From contig CM048845.1 in the NCBI GenBank assembly GCA_026545225.1, positions 78,082,533 through 78,146,532 of the forward strand: a stretch of DNA of 64,000 bases. Reading direction: 5' to 3'. The notes beneath the pieces were generated by a model, which was not told the origin of the DNA, made no database searches, and was given only the letters and a program-made list of their open reading frames with translations. Below, one piece after another: positions 50,244 through 63,430 of the stretch. The translations under genes were made by a program, and so were the position numbers. The stretch's first letter is position 1; each line of letters begins with the position of its first letter. The stretch comes from Cornus controversa (Eukaryota > Streptophyta > Magnoliopsida > Cornales > Cornaceae).

Positions 50244-51886
50244 TCAGCGTGGATGAGAGCCGTTGATGTATGGAGGGACGGTGGAGATGCCTTGTTTGGA
50301 GAGCTCCGTGAGTACACTGTCAGTGGAAGGAGGTTTGAGGCCCAAAGGCAGGGGTAGCCATGGCTTGCTGATTGCCTCCTTCACAACCTTGTCAATTACC
50401 TCCTCTGCCTGCACAAATCATATCAAATTTCAAGGAATTAATTTTTTTTTTTTAAATGTTATATCAATACTTTTATTAATTATGATATATTATTTTCTCA
50501 TTAAAAATGTGACAATTTGGCTGTCTAATTAAGTGATTCAAACTCAAGCAATTAAGCCCATGAAAAGAATAAATAAATAAATAAAAGCTTCACAATTGAT
50601 CCAATACAAATAAGGATGGCAATACCAATAGCACAAACACAATTTTTTTCACTAACACCTTAATTTACCTTGACAAACTAGGTTTGAATATAAAGATAGT
50701 TCAACCAGTACAAGGAAAGCATGTTATTATTACTATTATTGTACATTTGCCACTCCTAGCAAGTTGCAATACAAGGGCAAGTATATTACTATCACTATTA
50801 CTGTATATTTGGCACTCCCAGCAGCAAGTTACAAGCTTACTACAATTCACATCTTGGTTTTTCAGAATCTATTTCAACGAGGATTTAAATATTAAAGTTA
50901 CAACCTGTCTGACAGCTTTCTCTTTTAGAATAGATGGTGGTTAACATGATATTAGAGCAGGCAATATCATGTTTTCTAACTTCACTATATCACTCTGATA
51001 ATTAAAATTGAAACACGTGATAAGCTTTTAGATCAGGTATCAAAGCATGTTTAAGTAATTTTAACATCTCCAATGTTGTGTTTGGCGGCATGAAATCCAC
51101 ATTGTAAAATTGGTTTCAAAACTAATTTCAAAAGCATTAAATAATGGAAGATGTTCTGTTACCGGTTGAAGGTCAAAAGAATTCTGAGGCATGCCGCTGC
51201 TATTATGCATCGTATCAGCTATATGAAAGCCAGACACATTCTGCATTTTCCAAGCAACCCATAGTCAATCCAACTAGTATAGCTTCATTCATGAATGCAC
51301 GAGTGCAATAAAACATTGTTCAATGCATAAGTGCAACATAAACATTTAAACCAGCATACTCACCTGAGGGAAGGAGGGGCATGCTCCATGTGGCGGCGGC
51401 ATCACAGGACAACCCCATGCATCAGCTTGCATCTGAAACATCGTAATGTCAACACATCAAAAATGATAATATACCGTATCCACTGTGATGTGTAAACACC
51501 ACTGGCCACCAGGTTTCTCTGGTTAAAAAAGGAAAATGGAAGCATTTTCAATCTTGAAGAGAACAAATGTTACCCCAGGGTAAGGTTTCCAATGCCAAGT
51601 TTCTGCAGGCTGCCACGCAGGATAGTAAGGTGGATTCCACATCTGGACACCGGCTGTGTAACTGCTAGGTGATCCCCATACGGGATAGACTTGACCACCT
51701 GGGACGGTTTGATTAGAACAATATGGAGGGAAGGCCATGACTGGCTTATGTGGATAATAATTCCTTTGTGTAGGATCTCCCAGATGAGGCCATCTCCGGT
51801 TACTTTCCTTTGGCAAAATGTGTCGTCGATGCATTCTGTATTTCTGGTTGGAAATGAAAACTTATCCTAAGCTAAGAGAATTGAAA

Positions 51887-51917
<31 letters not shown>

Positions 51918-54900
51918 TGCAATTTAAAACACTACATCCTGACAATCTGACATTGCTCCAAGTTTTGGTTCCGATATCAATTGTTGAGTTGAAATAATAC
52001 GAAACGAGGTAGCAAATTTTAGACAATTTCTCAAATTTTAATCAAAATATAGGATCAGATTAGTCATCACTTAAAGATGGAAACAAATTTCAGATGACTA
52101 GGTACTAAAACGAGAGGTGAACATTCTGGAAGATTCATCATGTTGGTCTCCAGTTTTTGTGATTGACTACCTCCAATACAAATGTTAAGAACATGATCAC
52201 GAACCATATCCTGTTTTTATACTCTGTCAATTTTAGTTATGCATAATAACAAACAAAAAAGATGATCTTTTCATGAATAATGAACCTTTGAACATGAAGA
52301 AGAAGGAACTATAGTTATCTAATTGTTATAATATCTGATATCACACAGAACTTATTTGACTATATATTCTTTGAGGACTCGAAAAAACCATATCTGAAGG
52401 TATTTTCATTTCCACCAAATATCATGTCATTGTGATTAGTAGCCTACTGAGTTTCTACAAAATCGCTAATGTTCCATTTGTTGTATTGAAAACCATTTCT
52501 CTAGAAAAAAGGAGACAGCACAAGTGCACAACAGGGTTTCAAATAACAACGACGACCATGGTACATGGGCAGATGGGGTTCTCTTCTTGCCAGATAAAGC
52601 TGACTGACAGAGCTTTTCCACCTGATTTTCAAATTTTTCCTCAAATTTACTGCAGAACATGCCACTATTCAGAAAAAAATGATACATGAAAAAATGATAT
52701 ATGTGCAATCAGGTAGACTTAACAGTACCGCTCACAGCTGGATACATGAATTTTCTGTCAGAAAGAAATGACTTAATTGAACTAAATGGAGCCTCATGAA
52801 GTATCAAACAGAAATTTCTACCAACCTGGAGATGACTTGCTACATTATGTCTTGTTAAGCCTTCCTCTTTCATCAGCTCTAATATTCGAGAAGGAATGGC
52901 CTGATCTACACCAAGTTGTTCTACTGCATGCACAAATTTTTTGTGAAGTTCAGGAGTCCAGTCTACCTGAAACCCAAACAAAGACAAATGAAAAACTATA
53001 TATATTTATACCAAAATTACTCGGGGTCAATTGAGAATTAGCTAAATTGACTATGGACAATTTCATATTTAGAATGTAATCCAATACTTGTGAAGAATTT
53101 GAAACTTTAACTATCTTGCAATAAAATGAAATTACATATGTTTATCATCAATTTGGTTGCCAAGAAAATTGAGGCAAATAAAACAATAAAAATTAGTTTA
53201 CCTTTTGTACTTCTACAGAATTTGAAATATTTGTAGTTATGCTTTTAATTTGGATTTGCTCGAGCAACTATTTGTGAAGTGTTCTAGTGAAAGAGTCATG
53301 TGAGAAGGAAGTGCTCTCAAACAGACATATTTTACAGGACTATGAAGATTGTTGTGCCTTAGCTGAGGCATGGCATTTTGTATAGAAGGCAACCACAATT
53401 AACTTTTTGCTGTTTTATCTTATAGCTGTTTGAAAATGTCACTAGAAAACAGAAACTAGCCAAAGTTGGAATAGAGTTCAATTGAAACTAGATAGAAAAC
53501 TTAGGTTTCCAAAATAGAAAATTTGCTTGAGCCATTTGAACTAGGGTTCTTTAGGGTTGTTATATACGATTATTATGTAAAATATTTCTCATGGGTGAGG
53601 GAGATAGTTTATGGAATTATTTCCAGTAATAATTGGGAGCTATTGATAATAAAGTGAGTAGTTATTGGATTATACAAGATGAAATCTGCACTTATATTAA
53701 AAATTCAGGTGCAGTTCGGAAGTTTAAAAAAATTATATTCAAATGCTCATGTACCAACTCTACCTTAACCTTCTTCTTATTTAATTTCGCCCCACAAGAA
53801 TTTTGCAGCCCAGGTGCTTTAATGGGGTTTCCAGCATCGCCAGCAAAACTGTTGAGACGGTCTGTATTTTGAGGATGAGGAGATATATTACTTCTTTCAC
53901 TTTTAAAACCATCAATTGATTCATCCTCCTCCTTAATAAAAGTCTCTGACGTTGTCGGAGGTGGGCTTGCCTGAATAGTAATCTCAGCAACTGAATTGCC
54001 ACAAGTAGTTTCGACTGATTTAGATTCCCCATCTTGCTCCCCACTATCTTTCTCTGCTGAACAGTTAGTTTGATCTTGGCAATCCCCATCATCCAGTAAC
54101 CTCACTCCCTGTTTAAGTTGCGGAGTTGAAGGAGCCGGGTACTTATCACTTCCTGCTGAGTGCTCTCTGTCATTTTCATCAACTGGAGCTACGTTTTCTG
54201 TTTCTTTCAAGATCTGATTATTTGATTCTCCATTTTCCATTCGGAGCTGCAGCATGGAAATCACAGATTCTTTGACAGGATGTAGTGATTTGGAGAGATC
54301 ATTTCCTGCATTGAATGCCTGCTAATAAGAATGTTAGATGCAGAGTTTTCATTTTCAGACATTAGCATTGTGATTTAATAGTAGAAGCCAATAAGGTGAA
54401 GCCGGTTGTAGACTCACCTTGTGAACTACATGCTGCCATATATTTCTAAGTTTTTCCTCAGAAAGTGGTTTTAAGAGAAACTCAACTGCGCCGAGCTGAA
54501 AAAGTCAAAGAAACGGGCATGAAAAAGGATTGCCATATCTTTGAATTACAACATCATCATCAACGTCAGTCTCAGTCAAATATTGACCTAGAATTTTTAG
54601 GTCAAGGGCAGTTAATTTTGAAATGTTAAAATGTTTTCAACATGATTCAGAATCAGAACAGGATGTGAAAATTTATAATATCAGTGCTCATGATCACATA
54701 GGTAGACATTGGAAAATGGTAAGTAATATGGGAGCTTAGATTAGAAATCTCACCGCTATGCAATTCATCATGGTGCTCAGGCATTGCACATTTGAAGTCA
54801 CTGAAATTAAAGAATGATTTAACATATCAGGAGCTGTTAAGTATTTTAGAAAAGAGAGCCAACTTTTTCCCCATGGTTTCTCCACAGTCTAAATCATCTC

Positions 54901-56574
54901 ATATAAAATTCCATCTATACAGTAATTTAACAGATACTCAGGAAAGAGACAAGAGTGGCAATTATCCAAAAGACAAGAAATTTAAGACACCGTTTCAAAG
55001 ATAAAGTTGTAGAAAGCAAAGCAAGCTAAAGCTATTGAATAAAGCCAAAATCTACTATATTGGCTCAGTGGGTGCACTTACTAATGGTGGGCAAATCCTT
55101 TGTAGTTTCGAGAAACTTTAATCTTCCATGGCTGTTGTCTGTACTGACCTGTGACATCGGTTATAATTTTAAGTCAACTAGAAATGTGAGGAATACTCTA
55201 TTCAGTTTAATGAGAAACAAATTAGGGAAGAAGTGAATTTATGCTATAGGATGAGGTGAGTATAGTTACTTTGATAACTATGCAATGCTATAACTTACCT
55301 ATAGATTAATTAGAAATGAATGGAACATGCAGCCTTACCTATCTTCAATATCGACTCTCTGAAAAATAATGAGTCAATCTACTACTTGAAGAATTACAGT
55401 ATTTTCTTCCAACAAAGTAGTGTGTGCTCCCCATACACGAGTTTTTGTTCTACCAAAATCTTCCCCATGTCACATTTTTATAATACCAAATGCAGCCTTA
55501 TGTGTGGACTTACTGATACATGTATGCAAATAATTTTGTATATGCGGATGCATATTACCAAGCTAATTATTTTTGGTTCTTGCAATGCAACTATTTTTAG
55601 TTCTTGCAATTTGTGGGAACTCATTACCTCCACAATAGCAACATGGAAGCTCTCAGAGTTGTTCAAAATTGCAGTCAAAGCTTCACTCTCATTGCAGAAT
55701 GTGGAAACTGCAAATGACAGCCATAAAGTAATGTTATCAAACATATTTACAATTTACACATATAGATATACACAAACACACATAGAGAGAGTTTTTGACT
55801 AGGAACAAAAGAACAAAAATGCAGATGCATGAAATGGTTAATGGAGATCAGGTAAAGTGTACTTAATTATCCAAAGATTAAAAAAAAAAAAACTATTGTG
55901 ATTACAACACAACAAATCACAAGTATGTAATATGTAGAAATTATAATTCCTCATTGCTCAGTACATTTCAGAAAATTCAAATTTGGCTCACAGAAAAGAC
56001 AAAAATTGCAAGATCAGAATAATATAAACAGATATTGAAATGGGAAACCAACAAAAAGGGAAAAAGAGGAAGGTAATAATGAACCCTAAATTTAAAAAGA
56101 AACATTTTAATATTGTCACCTTCTATTCCAATAAAGTTTAAATCCATAGGAAAAGAAGTTCCAATGCACTTGCATTTTTCTTTCTCCTATCATTTAGCAA
56201 TTTGAGAATAACTATAGAAAGTTAGGCATTGCAAGAAGAAAGCAATTCCTCTATGAAGTGCTAAAACCACATAAAGCTAAAAGAATCACATTCATTTAAT
56301 TAGGCATTGCTTGGGCACCATAAGATATCACTTAGGGAAAGGTGGGGACCAAACTATACAGTGTGGGGATTGAAATAAACCATTCAGGAAAGAAAAACTG
56401 CATAAATAAAGCAAAGAACAAATGGAGAATTCGAAATCTCTAACCAACATAGTCCATTTGCTCGAGCTTTGATCTTATTTCGGCAGCAGAATTGTCGTCT
56501 TCGTCAAGGATAAGGACCCTAAGGCCCTTAGGAAAATCTTTCCACTCCAGTAAGTCATTAGCAGTCCAAACCAT
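50244..56574 (-). CDS. APRR2: two-component response regulator-like APRR2 (GARP transcription factor), 11 coding exons, 559 aa
   Basis: APRR2-like proteins are nuclear GARP (Myb-like) DNA-binding factors; APRR2 genes control chloroplast or pigment accumulation in fruit of several crops. Exons in transcript order: 56574-56445, 55707-55628, 55148-55082, 54800-54754, 54495-54418, 54318-53764, 52966-52826, 51843-51574, 51432-51364, 51240-51163, 50408-50244. They total 1680 nt with all phases consistent and TGA at 50246-50244. The start [20 protein letters not shown] matches the family; an upstream in-frame ATG is possible but lacks family support. A receiver-like domain spans about 18-125, with acidic DEDD (24-27), KPL Lys117 kept, and Glu70 where a true receiver has the phospho-accepting Asp. 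A Ser/acidic linker follows. The GARP domain is at about 317-370, [18 protein letters not shown] to SHLQKYR, split by an intron before KYR as in other GARP genes. The C-terminal part is Pro/Trp/Tyr-rich and ends in a conserved [12 protein letters not shown] block. Confidence 0.95.
51891..51918. repeat. TA microsatellite in APRR2 intron 7
   Basis: A poly-A run followed by about eleven TA units lies some 50 bp upstream of exon 8 of the APRR2-like gene, in its intron. Confidence 0.85.
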
Positions 56575-56638
56575 TGCTGATTTGGCATCGTTCTCAGGCC
56601 ACCGACAAGAATAGCAGATCACCACTTATCAGCATATA

Positions 56639-56815
56639 GAAGGCAAGAGGCGGAGAGAGCGACCTAAGATAACATGGGATGAAGTTATTAGAAACGAATT
56701 TAAAAAGTTAAACATATTAGACGAAATGGGGACTAATAGAAAAGAATGGAGAAAGAGATTTCATACGGCCGATCCCGTTTTTATGGGAATAAGGCAAGGA
56801 TGACGATTATTGATG
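56639..56815 (+). mobile_element. 5'-truncated RTE LINE 3' end beside the APRR2 start
   Basis: The plus strand holds an unbroken 55-codon reading frame: EGKRRRERPKITWDEVIRNE, then EWRKRFHTADP, ending GIRQG with TGA at 56801-56803. A short TGATGATG tail follows. This is the last part of the plant RTE-type LINE protein (family text R-G-R-P-x-x-T-W-x-x-V-I-x-x-D and W-R-x-R-I-H-x-A-D-P). It starts about 65 bp upstream of the APRR2 ATG on the opposite strand, probably inside the 5' UTR or its intron. Unlike the intronic LINE at 21-23.7 kb it has no stops, so it may be younger. Confidence 0.75.
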
Positions 56816-57300
56816 ATGCCAACAAAATTTTTCACATCAAATTTATCATCCCTTGATTTACAATTGTTAGCTCCAATAAATATAAATGTATATTTGGGAA
56901 GGAAAACAAAAAACCTTTTTAATCTTGAAATATGAAAAATTCCCAATAAACATCCAACAGATTGGAGGCACCCTGTGTAAAATAAAAATTATTTTACAGT
57001 ATTAATAAACAAAACAATGAACATAGAGCTAGTCCTGTAATATAACTCAGCAATTAAGCATAAAGAGGCTATAAGGCAAGGTTGACACTTCGCATGGATG
57101 CTTCTATTGTTGGATCAGATATTTAATTTCAATTTCTGTACCAAACATTTCTTTTTCAGAATATCCAAATGAATAAGTTTATGACTAAGCAGTATATGTT
57201 AAGTTCTAGGATCATATTCACTAATGCCATCTATGGAAAACAACAAAACAGAGAAAATTTATATGAGATCTTAAGGGCAACAGTAAAAAGACAAAAGTAT

Positions 57301-57551
57301 ATCAACACACACACACACACAAATATGTATTAGTTATAGAGAGAATATGAAGGAAATCATAAAAAAACCATAAGACCACCTGAGAATACGCCATGGTGCA
57401 ACTAGATACAGAAAGAGAATGAGCCAAAATCCTCACAAATGCATGCATGTATAAGAAGAAAATCACAATTCACAATAGTCCACTAAAATCCCACAAATAT
57501 AGTTCAAGTCATGTGTGTGTGTGTGTAGTTGTGTGTGTGTGTGTGTGTGTG
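57301..57551. repeat. AC and TG microsatellites in the APRR2 leader intron
   Basis: An AC run near 57305-57322 and an interrupted TG run at about 57513-57551 lie in the presumed 5' UTR intron of the APRR2-like gene. Confidence 0.8.
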
Positions 57552-57591
57552 AAGATGAGTACATATATTCATAAACAAGTGTGACTATTAC

Positions 57592-57770
57592 CTTTGGTAA
57601 AGGGAAAAAGCTCTTGCTTTCTGGTCTTCTTATAGTTGTATATCAAGAAAAATAGAAGTGTAGAGAGAGAAATACAGGGGGGAGAGAGGAACAAAATTCA
57701 ATGTGGAGAAGAGAGAGATTGATTTAAGTAAGTGCGCTTTCTGGAGCTGTCTGTAAACTCTGTGCAGTTT
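57592..57770 (-). other. probable 5' UTR exon of the APRR2-like gene
   Basis: The minus strand reads a pyrimidine-rich, coding-free leader that ends in CCAAAG followed by GTAATAG, a plausible donor at 57591. This would place a 5' UTR intron of about 1 kb between here and the start-codon exon. The acceptor near 56580-56640 and the transcription start cannot be fixed from sequence alone. Confidence 0.35.
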
Positions 57771-57799
57771 CCTGCGGACCACAGAATATGCAAAAGACT

Positions 57800-59718
57800 C
57801 ACCTTAATGGTCAATACAAACTTTTCTTAACTTTTCTCTTTCTTTAGCATTTTCAACATTTTCCCCCAAAATCTAATAAAAAATTACTATAACTTTTAAC
57901 CTTTTATGAGTAAATACAAGACTTAACGACTCGACACTGACACTTTCATCAAAAACCACTTTATGATCACAAAGTGAAAATTATTGGCATAACCTTTAAA
58001 AAGGAGAATAAGTTTAAAAAATAATTAAAAATTTATTTTACATTTTGAAAATTGTGAGTCTATCATGAAAACTAATTATGAGATTTTTCTCTTCATTGTC
58101 ATACCGAGTACTAAAAGTACAAAAAATAATACGCCTCTCGTATTATCAAAATGGACTGAAAATGAAATCATATGGGCCTTCATCATTAGAAAGAAAAGAA
58201 AATTATTTAATTATTTTTATTGAATCTTGATTTTTAAGAAATTTTAACTATTAAATTTTTACACAAACCTCGGTATAACGGTTTGTCATTATACCCATTT
58301 CGGCAACACGGTCATCTGAAAAATAAAAATAAAAATTATCGATAGAAGAATCGTTCATGCTTTCATTACTTTTCATGATTGATTATTGGATAAAGTTTAT
58401 ATTCCATTACATTTATGTGAGTAAAAGATAATATCATTATAATAGTTGATGTTACGATGATTGAAAAATTATACATCGTGATTTGTAATAGTAATATCAC
58501 GTCACATAGACATCACCGTCCAATACATGCAATGCACGTGTTAAAAGCAACATAACTAACTCAAAGACAATAACAAAATTGAACGACTACATATCATTTT
58601 TTTTTCTAATTTTTTTATTACAATTTTTTTCCCTTATTAACTACGTATCATTTTGAACACAAAATTAAGAACACATTCAAAAAATGACAGAAAACATAAA
58701 TCACGCACCACATAATTCACAAAATTTTACGTAATTTGGTATATAACATACATCCACGGTAAAAATTGGTTAAGAGATTTCATTATATGAAAAAAAACGA
58801 AGATTACATGTTCTCAAACTCCCAACCTTTTGTCCCTCCCCCTCACTCTTTATTTCGATTTTCAATTTTCTTTGTCTCACATAACAAACCTTAATTAATA
58901 CTATAATGGGTTACAACAAATACTAAACTTCGATCCACAACTTACGAAACAAAACGAGTGACATTTATTTTTCTCAAACACAAACAAAATTTAGATTACA
59001 ACTTCATATAAACCATGGAACACCTCTAACAATTCAATCATATAGTAACAAATTAAAAGACAAGATTGATATTGATTTCCCCAAATTGAGTGCCCTTAAA
59101 AGTGTAAACGTGTGTCTTTACACTATCCAATCTTACTTGAATTATTAGCCGTTACATCACAAAGTTATCTATTTTTTCAAATGCACATTGTAAAAGAGTG
59201 AATGTGTTCTGCTACAAGGAATGACTTGTCACTAAACTGGATCGCTGAAATCGGTAAAGATGAAGCTGAGTAAACTAAATGAGAACGTAAGTTAGGTGCT
59301 AGATGGGAGAGAGAGAAAGCAAGAGTGATTAGGAGGGGGGCACGTGACACTTGGCCTTGTGTCCCTTCCTTCACCACCCTTGGTTGTAACTATGAGCCCA
59401 AATCCTTGTATCCTTTTTGGGCTTAGTTACACCCGCGAGAGATGCTATGATGGTGTCCGCGTAGAGTCACAGTAGCACAAATTTTAGATGCTCATAACCT
59501 AGCAAGCCTTACTCTCTCAATCCTCCATACCATACTCAACCTACCATCCCATCTGGGACCATGACATCATATGCTTCATTGTGACACCATGCTTTCCCAG
59601 ACCATATCATAGCCTGTTTCTATGCCTAAAATGGTCTATGGGTAAGCCATACGCGGGTAGGTTTCTCCCCGCACGTAATTCTTCTCTTTTTCCCCTAGAC
59701 TTTCTCTTCCTTTCTTTG
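57800..59718. other. intergenic upstream of the APRR2-like gene
   Basis: No gene recognised. Around 58715-58800 the text TTTTACGTAATTTGGTATAT and CATCCACGGT resembles LTR sequence common in dicot retrotransposons, but I cannot define its ends. The G/C-rich stretch at 59330-59700 has no recognisable coding content. Confidence 0.4.
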
Positions 59719-59726
59719 GTTCAAAC

Positions 59727-60184
59727 CTAAAAAGCATGGACAATTCACTAAGGGTGTCGTACCCGTGTCGGACAAGTGTCTTGACATTTTTCTTTTAGGA
59801 CACTTCTCGAACACTCCTTCAATACGTTTCAGACATTTCATAGGAGTAATGTATATTTAAATATTTTGAATAAAAATTATATGATACTAAGTTATGATTA
59901 AAATATAAGCTAAATATATATAGAAGACTAAATAAGTCTGATTTTTTAATTTATTTTTATTTATTTATTTATTTTTGTTTATAAGTTTGTTTGATTCTTA
60001 ATTGTTTGATAATGAATTAAAGTATTTCTGTAATGTAGTATTTTTTATTAAATAATTAATATATATGTATTAATATTTATATTATTATTTTTTTATTATA
60101 TTTTCGTCGTATTCGTTTTTTTTTTTTTAATTTCTCATATTATCGTATCTGTATCATATCTATATCACGTTTCCGTGCTTCTAA
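59727..60184 (+). repeat. hAT-like MITE, copy B
   Basis: Ends CTAAAAAGCATGG and, from the right, TTAGAAGCACGG, flanked by a perfect 8-bp duplication GTTCAAAC at 59719-59726 and 60185-60192. It aligns end to end with copy A at 29441-29912 (shared TAAGGGTGTCGTACCCGTGT-type left end, AT-rich middle, TATCGTATCTGTATCATATC right end). Eight-base duplications fit the hAT superfamily. No transposase. Confidence 0.85.
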
Positions 60185-60216
60185 GTTCAAACTCTTAATT
60201 CCTTTGTTTCTTGCAT

Positions 60217-60383
60217 GAGTAATGCTACTCAGGCAGAATACGCAGAATTCGTAAGCAGAATGTTTTACATCCATTGGATGCATGTGGTGAGTGTATGTGG
60301 TGGGGCCTACCACATGCATCCAATGGATATAAAACATTCTGTCTATGAATTCTGCCTACGAATTCTGTCTGAGTAGCATTACC
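60217..60383. repeat. small foldback MITE with 9-10 bp target duplication
   Basis: Inverted ends GAGTAATGCTACTCAGGCAG and, from the right, GGTAATGCTACTCAGACAG. The arms pair through ATGTTTTACATCCATTGGAT to a short loop of about 20 nt. TTTCTTGCAT is duplicated on both sides (60207-60216 and 60384-60393). The duplication length suggests a Mutator-like MITE. Confidence 0.85.
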
Positions 60384-60393
60384 TTTCTTGCAT

Positions 60394-60400
60394 ATGCATA

Positions 60401-60431
<31 letters not shown>

Positions 60432-62902
60432 TTAGCTGACACCCTGTCATGTCCTCTCTTCTTTACACATTAAAAGGGGTTTGAAGTTGGTTCAATTCTC
60501 CTTATTTTCGTGTACCAATAAAACATTTCAATTAAAGTTTAATGAGTCACAAAGTCTTTGATGAGTGATACATTAATTTGTGGTCCTTTTGTGGGTCATG
60601 AGCTGACACTCTTCTGCGTACGATATCTGTTAATCATTGATTATTGTGGTTAAAAAATAAAAAAAAATGAACATCAAGTACTCCCTTTATGGTATGACAA
60701 GATTCGGATTCAATTCAGCCAAAATAAAATCTCATTGTGTCGCGTAAATTTCACAGAAGAAGTTGAAACAAATGTTGCACAACAAAAATCATACACAACT
60801 TCCTTCAAAGATCAATGTGCCTTGTTTCTACAAACTTACATAGTCATCGCTCGTGCATAGAATTGGAGTACGATGAAAAATATGTTTTTGACTTTTACAC
60901 TTCCATGTATTTTGACATAAACAAGATTTATACCGTGAATTTTTTTTTGTATAAAAGTTTCTATATGAAAAAGAAATCATTTTAAAAAATTTAAAATTAA
61001 TTTATCAGGCCTTAGAAATACAAAGGGGAATTTTATTGGCCTGCATTTGAGATTAATGCAAAGTATATCATCATTCTTGGATTTTTTTTTTCCTTCTTTT
61101 CAATTACAAGTCATGGGTAAAGTTCATAAAATCTCTTGTTGTATAGAAAATGTACATCCATGCTATTTGATATGTGTATATAAATTCATATAATTTCAAA
61201 ATGGATTAAGTGCAAAAAACGAGACAAGGGATTTTTCGAACAATAAATGAGTTATTTGCACATTTTTTATATACCGAGAGGAATTTTTGCACATTTTCTA
61301 TATAGTGGGGTATTTTTTGTACTTCACCCTATAAAATGTAAAGGGTAATCTCAAATTTTTTAAAAAGAAATTTAATTAGACATGACGGGTAATGGTTATT
61401 TTTGAACAAAAATTCGTCGAAGGGGGGTATTTGCTCTAAAGGAGTGTTTTTTTTGCACATTCTGTTTTTTTGCACTTAACCCTTTCAAAATTTAGAGCAA
61501 ATTGTCTCTATTGCGAATTGACGATATCAGACTTTTTTTTTTTTAAATCCAAAAGTATCATTTTTATTATTTAATGTTTTGATTTTTTATTTATTTATAA
61601 AGTAAAAATACTTTAGTCATTTCATTGTTCAATTTGAAAAATGTGAAGGTTTTGCAACAAAGGGGAATCCTTTGCATATTTTCTATATAGCGGAGTTTTA
61701 TGCACTATACTATCTTACTTGTTATATTTAATTTTTTAAATCATTTTAATAACTCCCTCCTATGATCATTTTATTCTCCCTCTTCGTCTTTTATATTTTA
61801 TGCAAACTAATATTTCTCTTCTTATTAATGAATCTTTGTCTCGAGAAAGTATACTCTAGAAAAATACTAATGATGTGATATTCTGACAAGTATAAGCTTT
61901 CCATTTTTTTTTTATTATAGAAAAATTAATAATTTTTAAAAGAGATGGAAGGCTTACACCGGATGTCACATTATCAATACTCTTGAGATATTATATAATT
62001 TCTCATTTGTCTTCCTTAAATGTGTTCATATTATTTAATGAATATTACTCTTAATTTTTCTCCTACACTTTCATTAACAATTATATCTCTCATGGTCACT
62101 CACACCATTCAACTTAACATTATCATTTCCATGCATGAATGCATTCGCCTTGTTTTCTTTTTAAACTACAAGACTTTTGTCCATGTAAAATAAGTGTTCT
62201 AATAACTGTTATATAGAATCCCTCTTTTATCGCAATTATTAGTGTTTTATTTTATTGCATAAAAATGTCACTTTTTTTGTCCCTATATTGTCTCCCGCGA
62301 TCCAAATCTACAAAATATGTCACTTTTTATCTTTCTTTCCATTATTTTGTCCTACTGATTCTAAATAGAAAAAAAATTACTTTGGATAAATCTTTGATTT
62401 TTGAAAGTGGTTAATGATCGTAACTTATTTGAGCATGCATGCGAATATATTAAGTGCATGAAGATGCACGTATATATTTTTATAAATATGTTATACTATA
62501 GACACATACACACACAATGTGCATGTATTGTAATATATATATATATATATATATATAAGCATGTCTTTATACATGCTGATATTTGATTATATGAGTTCCA
62601 ACTTCCAAGTGTATCTTCGAAAAATAGCATATTCACGTGTATACTTGAAAAATAACTTATGTGAAGCCAAAAAAAAAAATTCAAGTCAAGTTTTGGTTTT
62701 GTGTACTACTTTATTTGGCACAGATCACTTGTTTTATCTTTCAACCTTATCGTAAATTTAACACGAAGTAATTAGTACAGAGTTGAAAAAAAAAATAGTG
62801 TAGTGACCAGTCATGCCCAAATTGGACAAGGGCAGGTGTTGAAAGTCACGTGCCATTCGTGACAAGTTACAACTTCCTCTCTCACGAGAAATTTAACTTG
62901 AG

Positions 62903-62951
<49 letters not shown>

Positions 62952-63430
62952 GACACACACACACACATAAATGCATAAATTTATGCACTCTTCATCCATG
63001 AATATTAATAGGTTTCCTCTTTAATAACCCGCTTGCATTGAACTCTCATAAACATCAGAGGTGTGTTTATGAGGCGCAATCTTTGATCCTTTAGAGTTGA
63101 CGGGGCTCCGTTCAAGTTATAAAACGTTCTTTTCGATCTCACAATTAAGCTTCACCTTTATTCTAACAATTTTAATCTGAGTTCAACTCAAATTTTCAAT
63201 TTTCATTAATGAATATAGTTCTTATATTGACAGGTTAATCAGGTTATACTTGAGTTACTAACATTTTAATATATATTAGGCAAAAGTGCAAAATATCATC
63301 CTGAATTTCGCCACATGAGCACAATACCTCCTAAACTATAAAAGTAAACAAATTATCCCTTGTAATTTCAAAAGTGAGCAACTTATTCCCTCTCCAGACA
63401 TTGTATTACCAAAAATATCTCTAATACGAC
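60394..63430. other. intergenic, microsatellites and repeat remnants
   Basis: TA arrays lie near 60395-60422 and 62535-62557, and a long CT array followed by TA is at 62905-62950. At 61200-61480 the words TTTGCACATTTTCTATATAG recur imperfectly. At 61735-62170 there is a diverged relative of the repeat at 47.9-48.2 kb. No gene recognised. Confidence 0.4.

Noticed and set aside
54792..55802. Plus-strand open frames of 70 and 160 aa
   Set aside because: They overlap APRR2 exons 2-4 and introns on the opposite strand and have no recognisable similarity.
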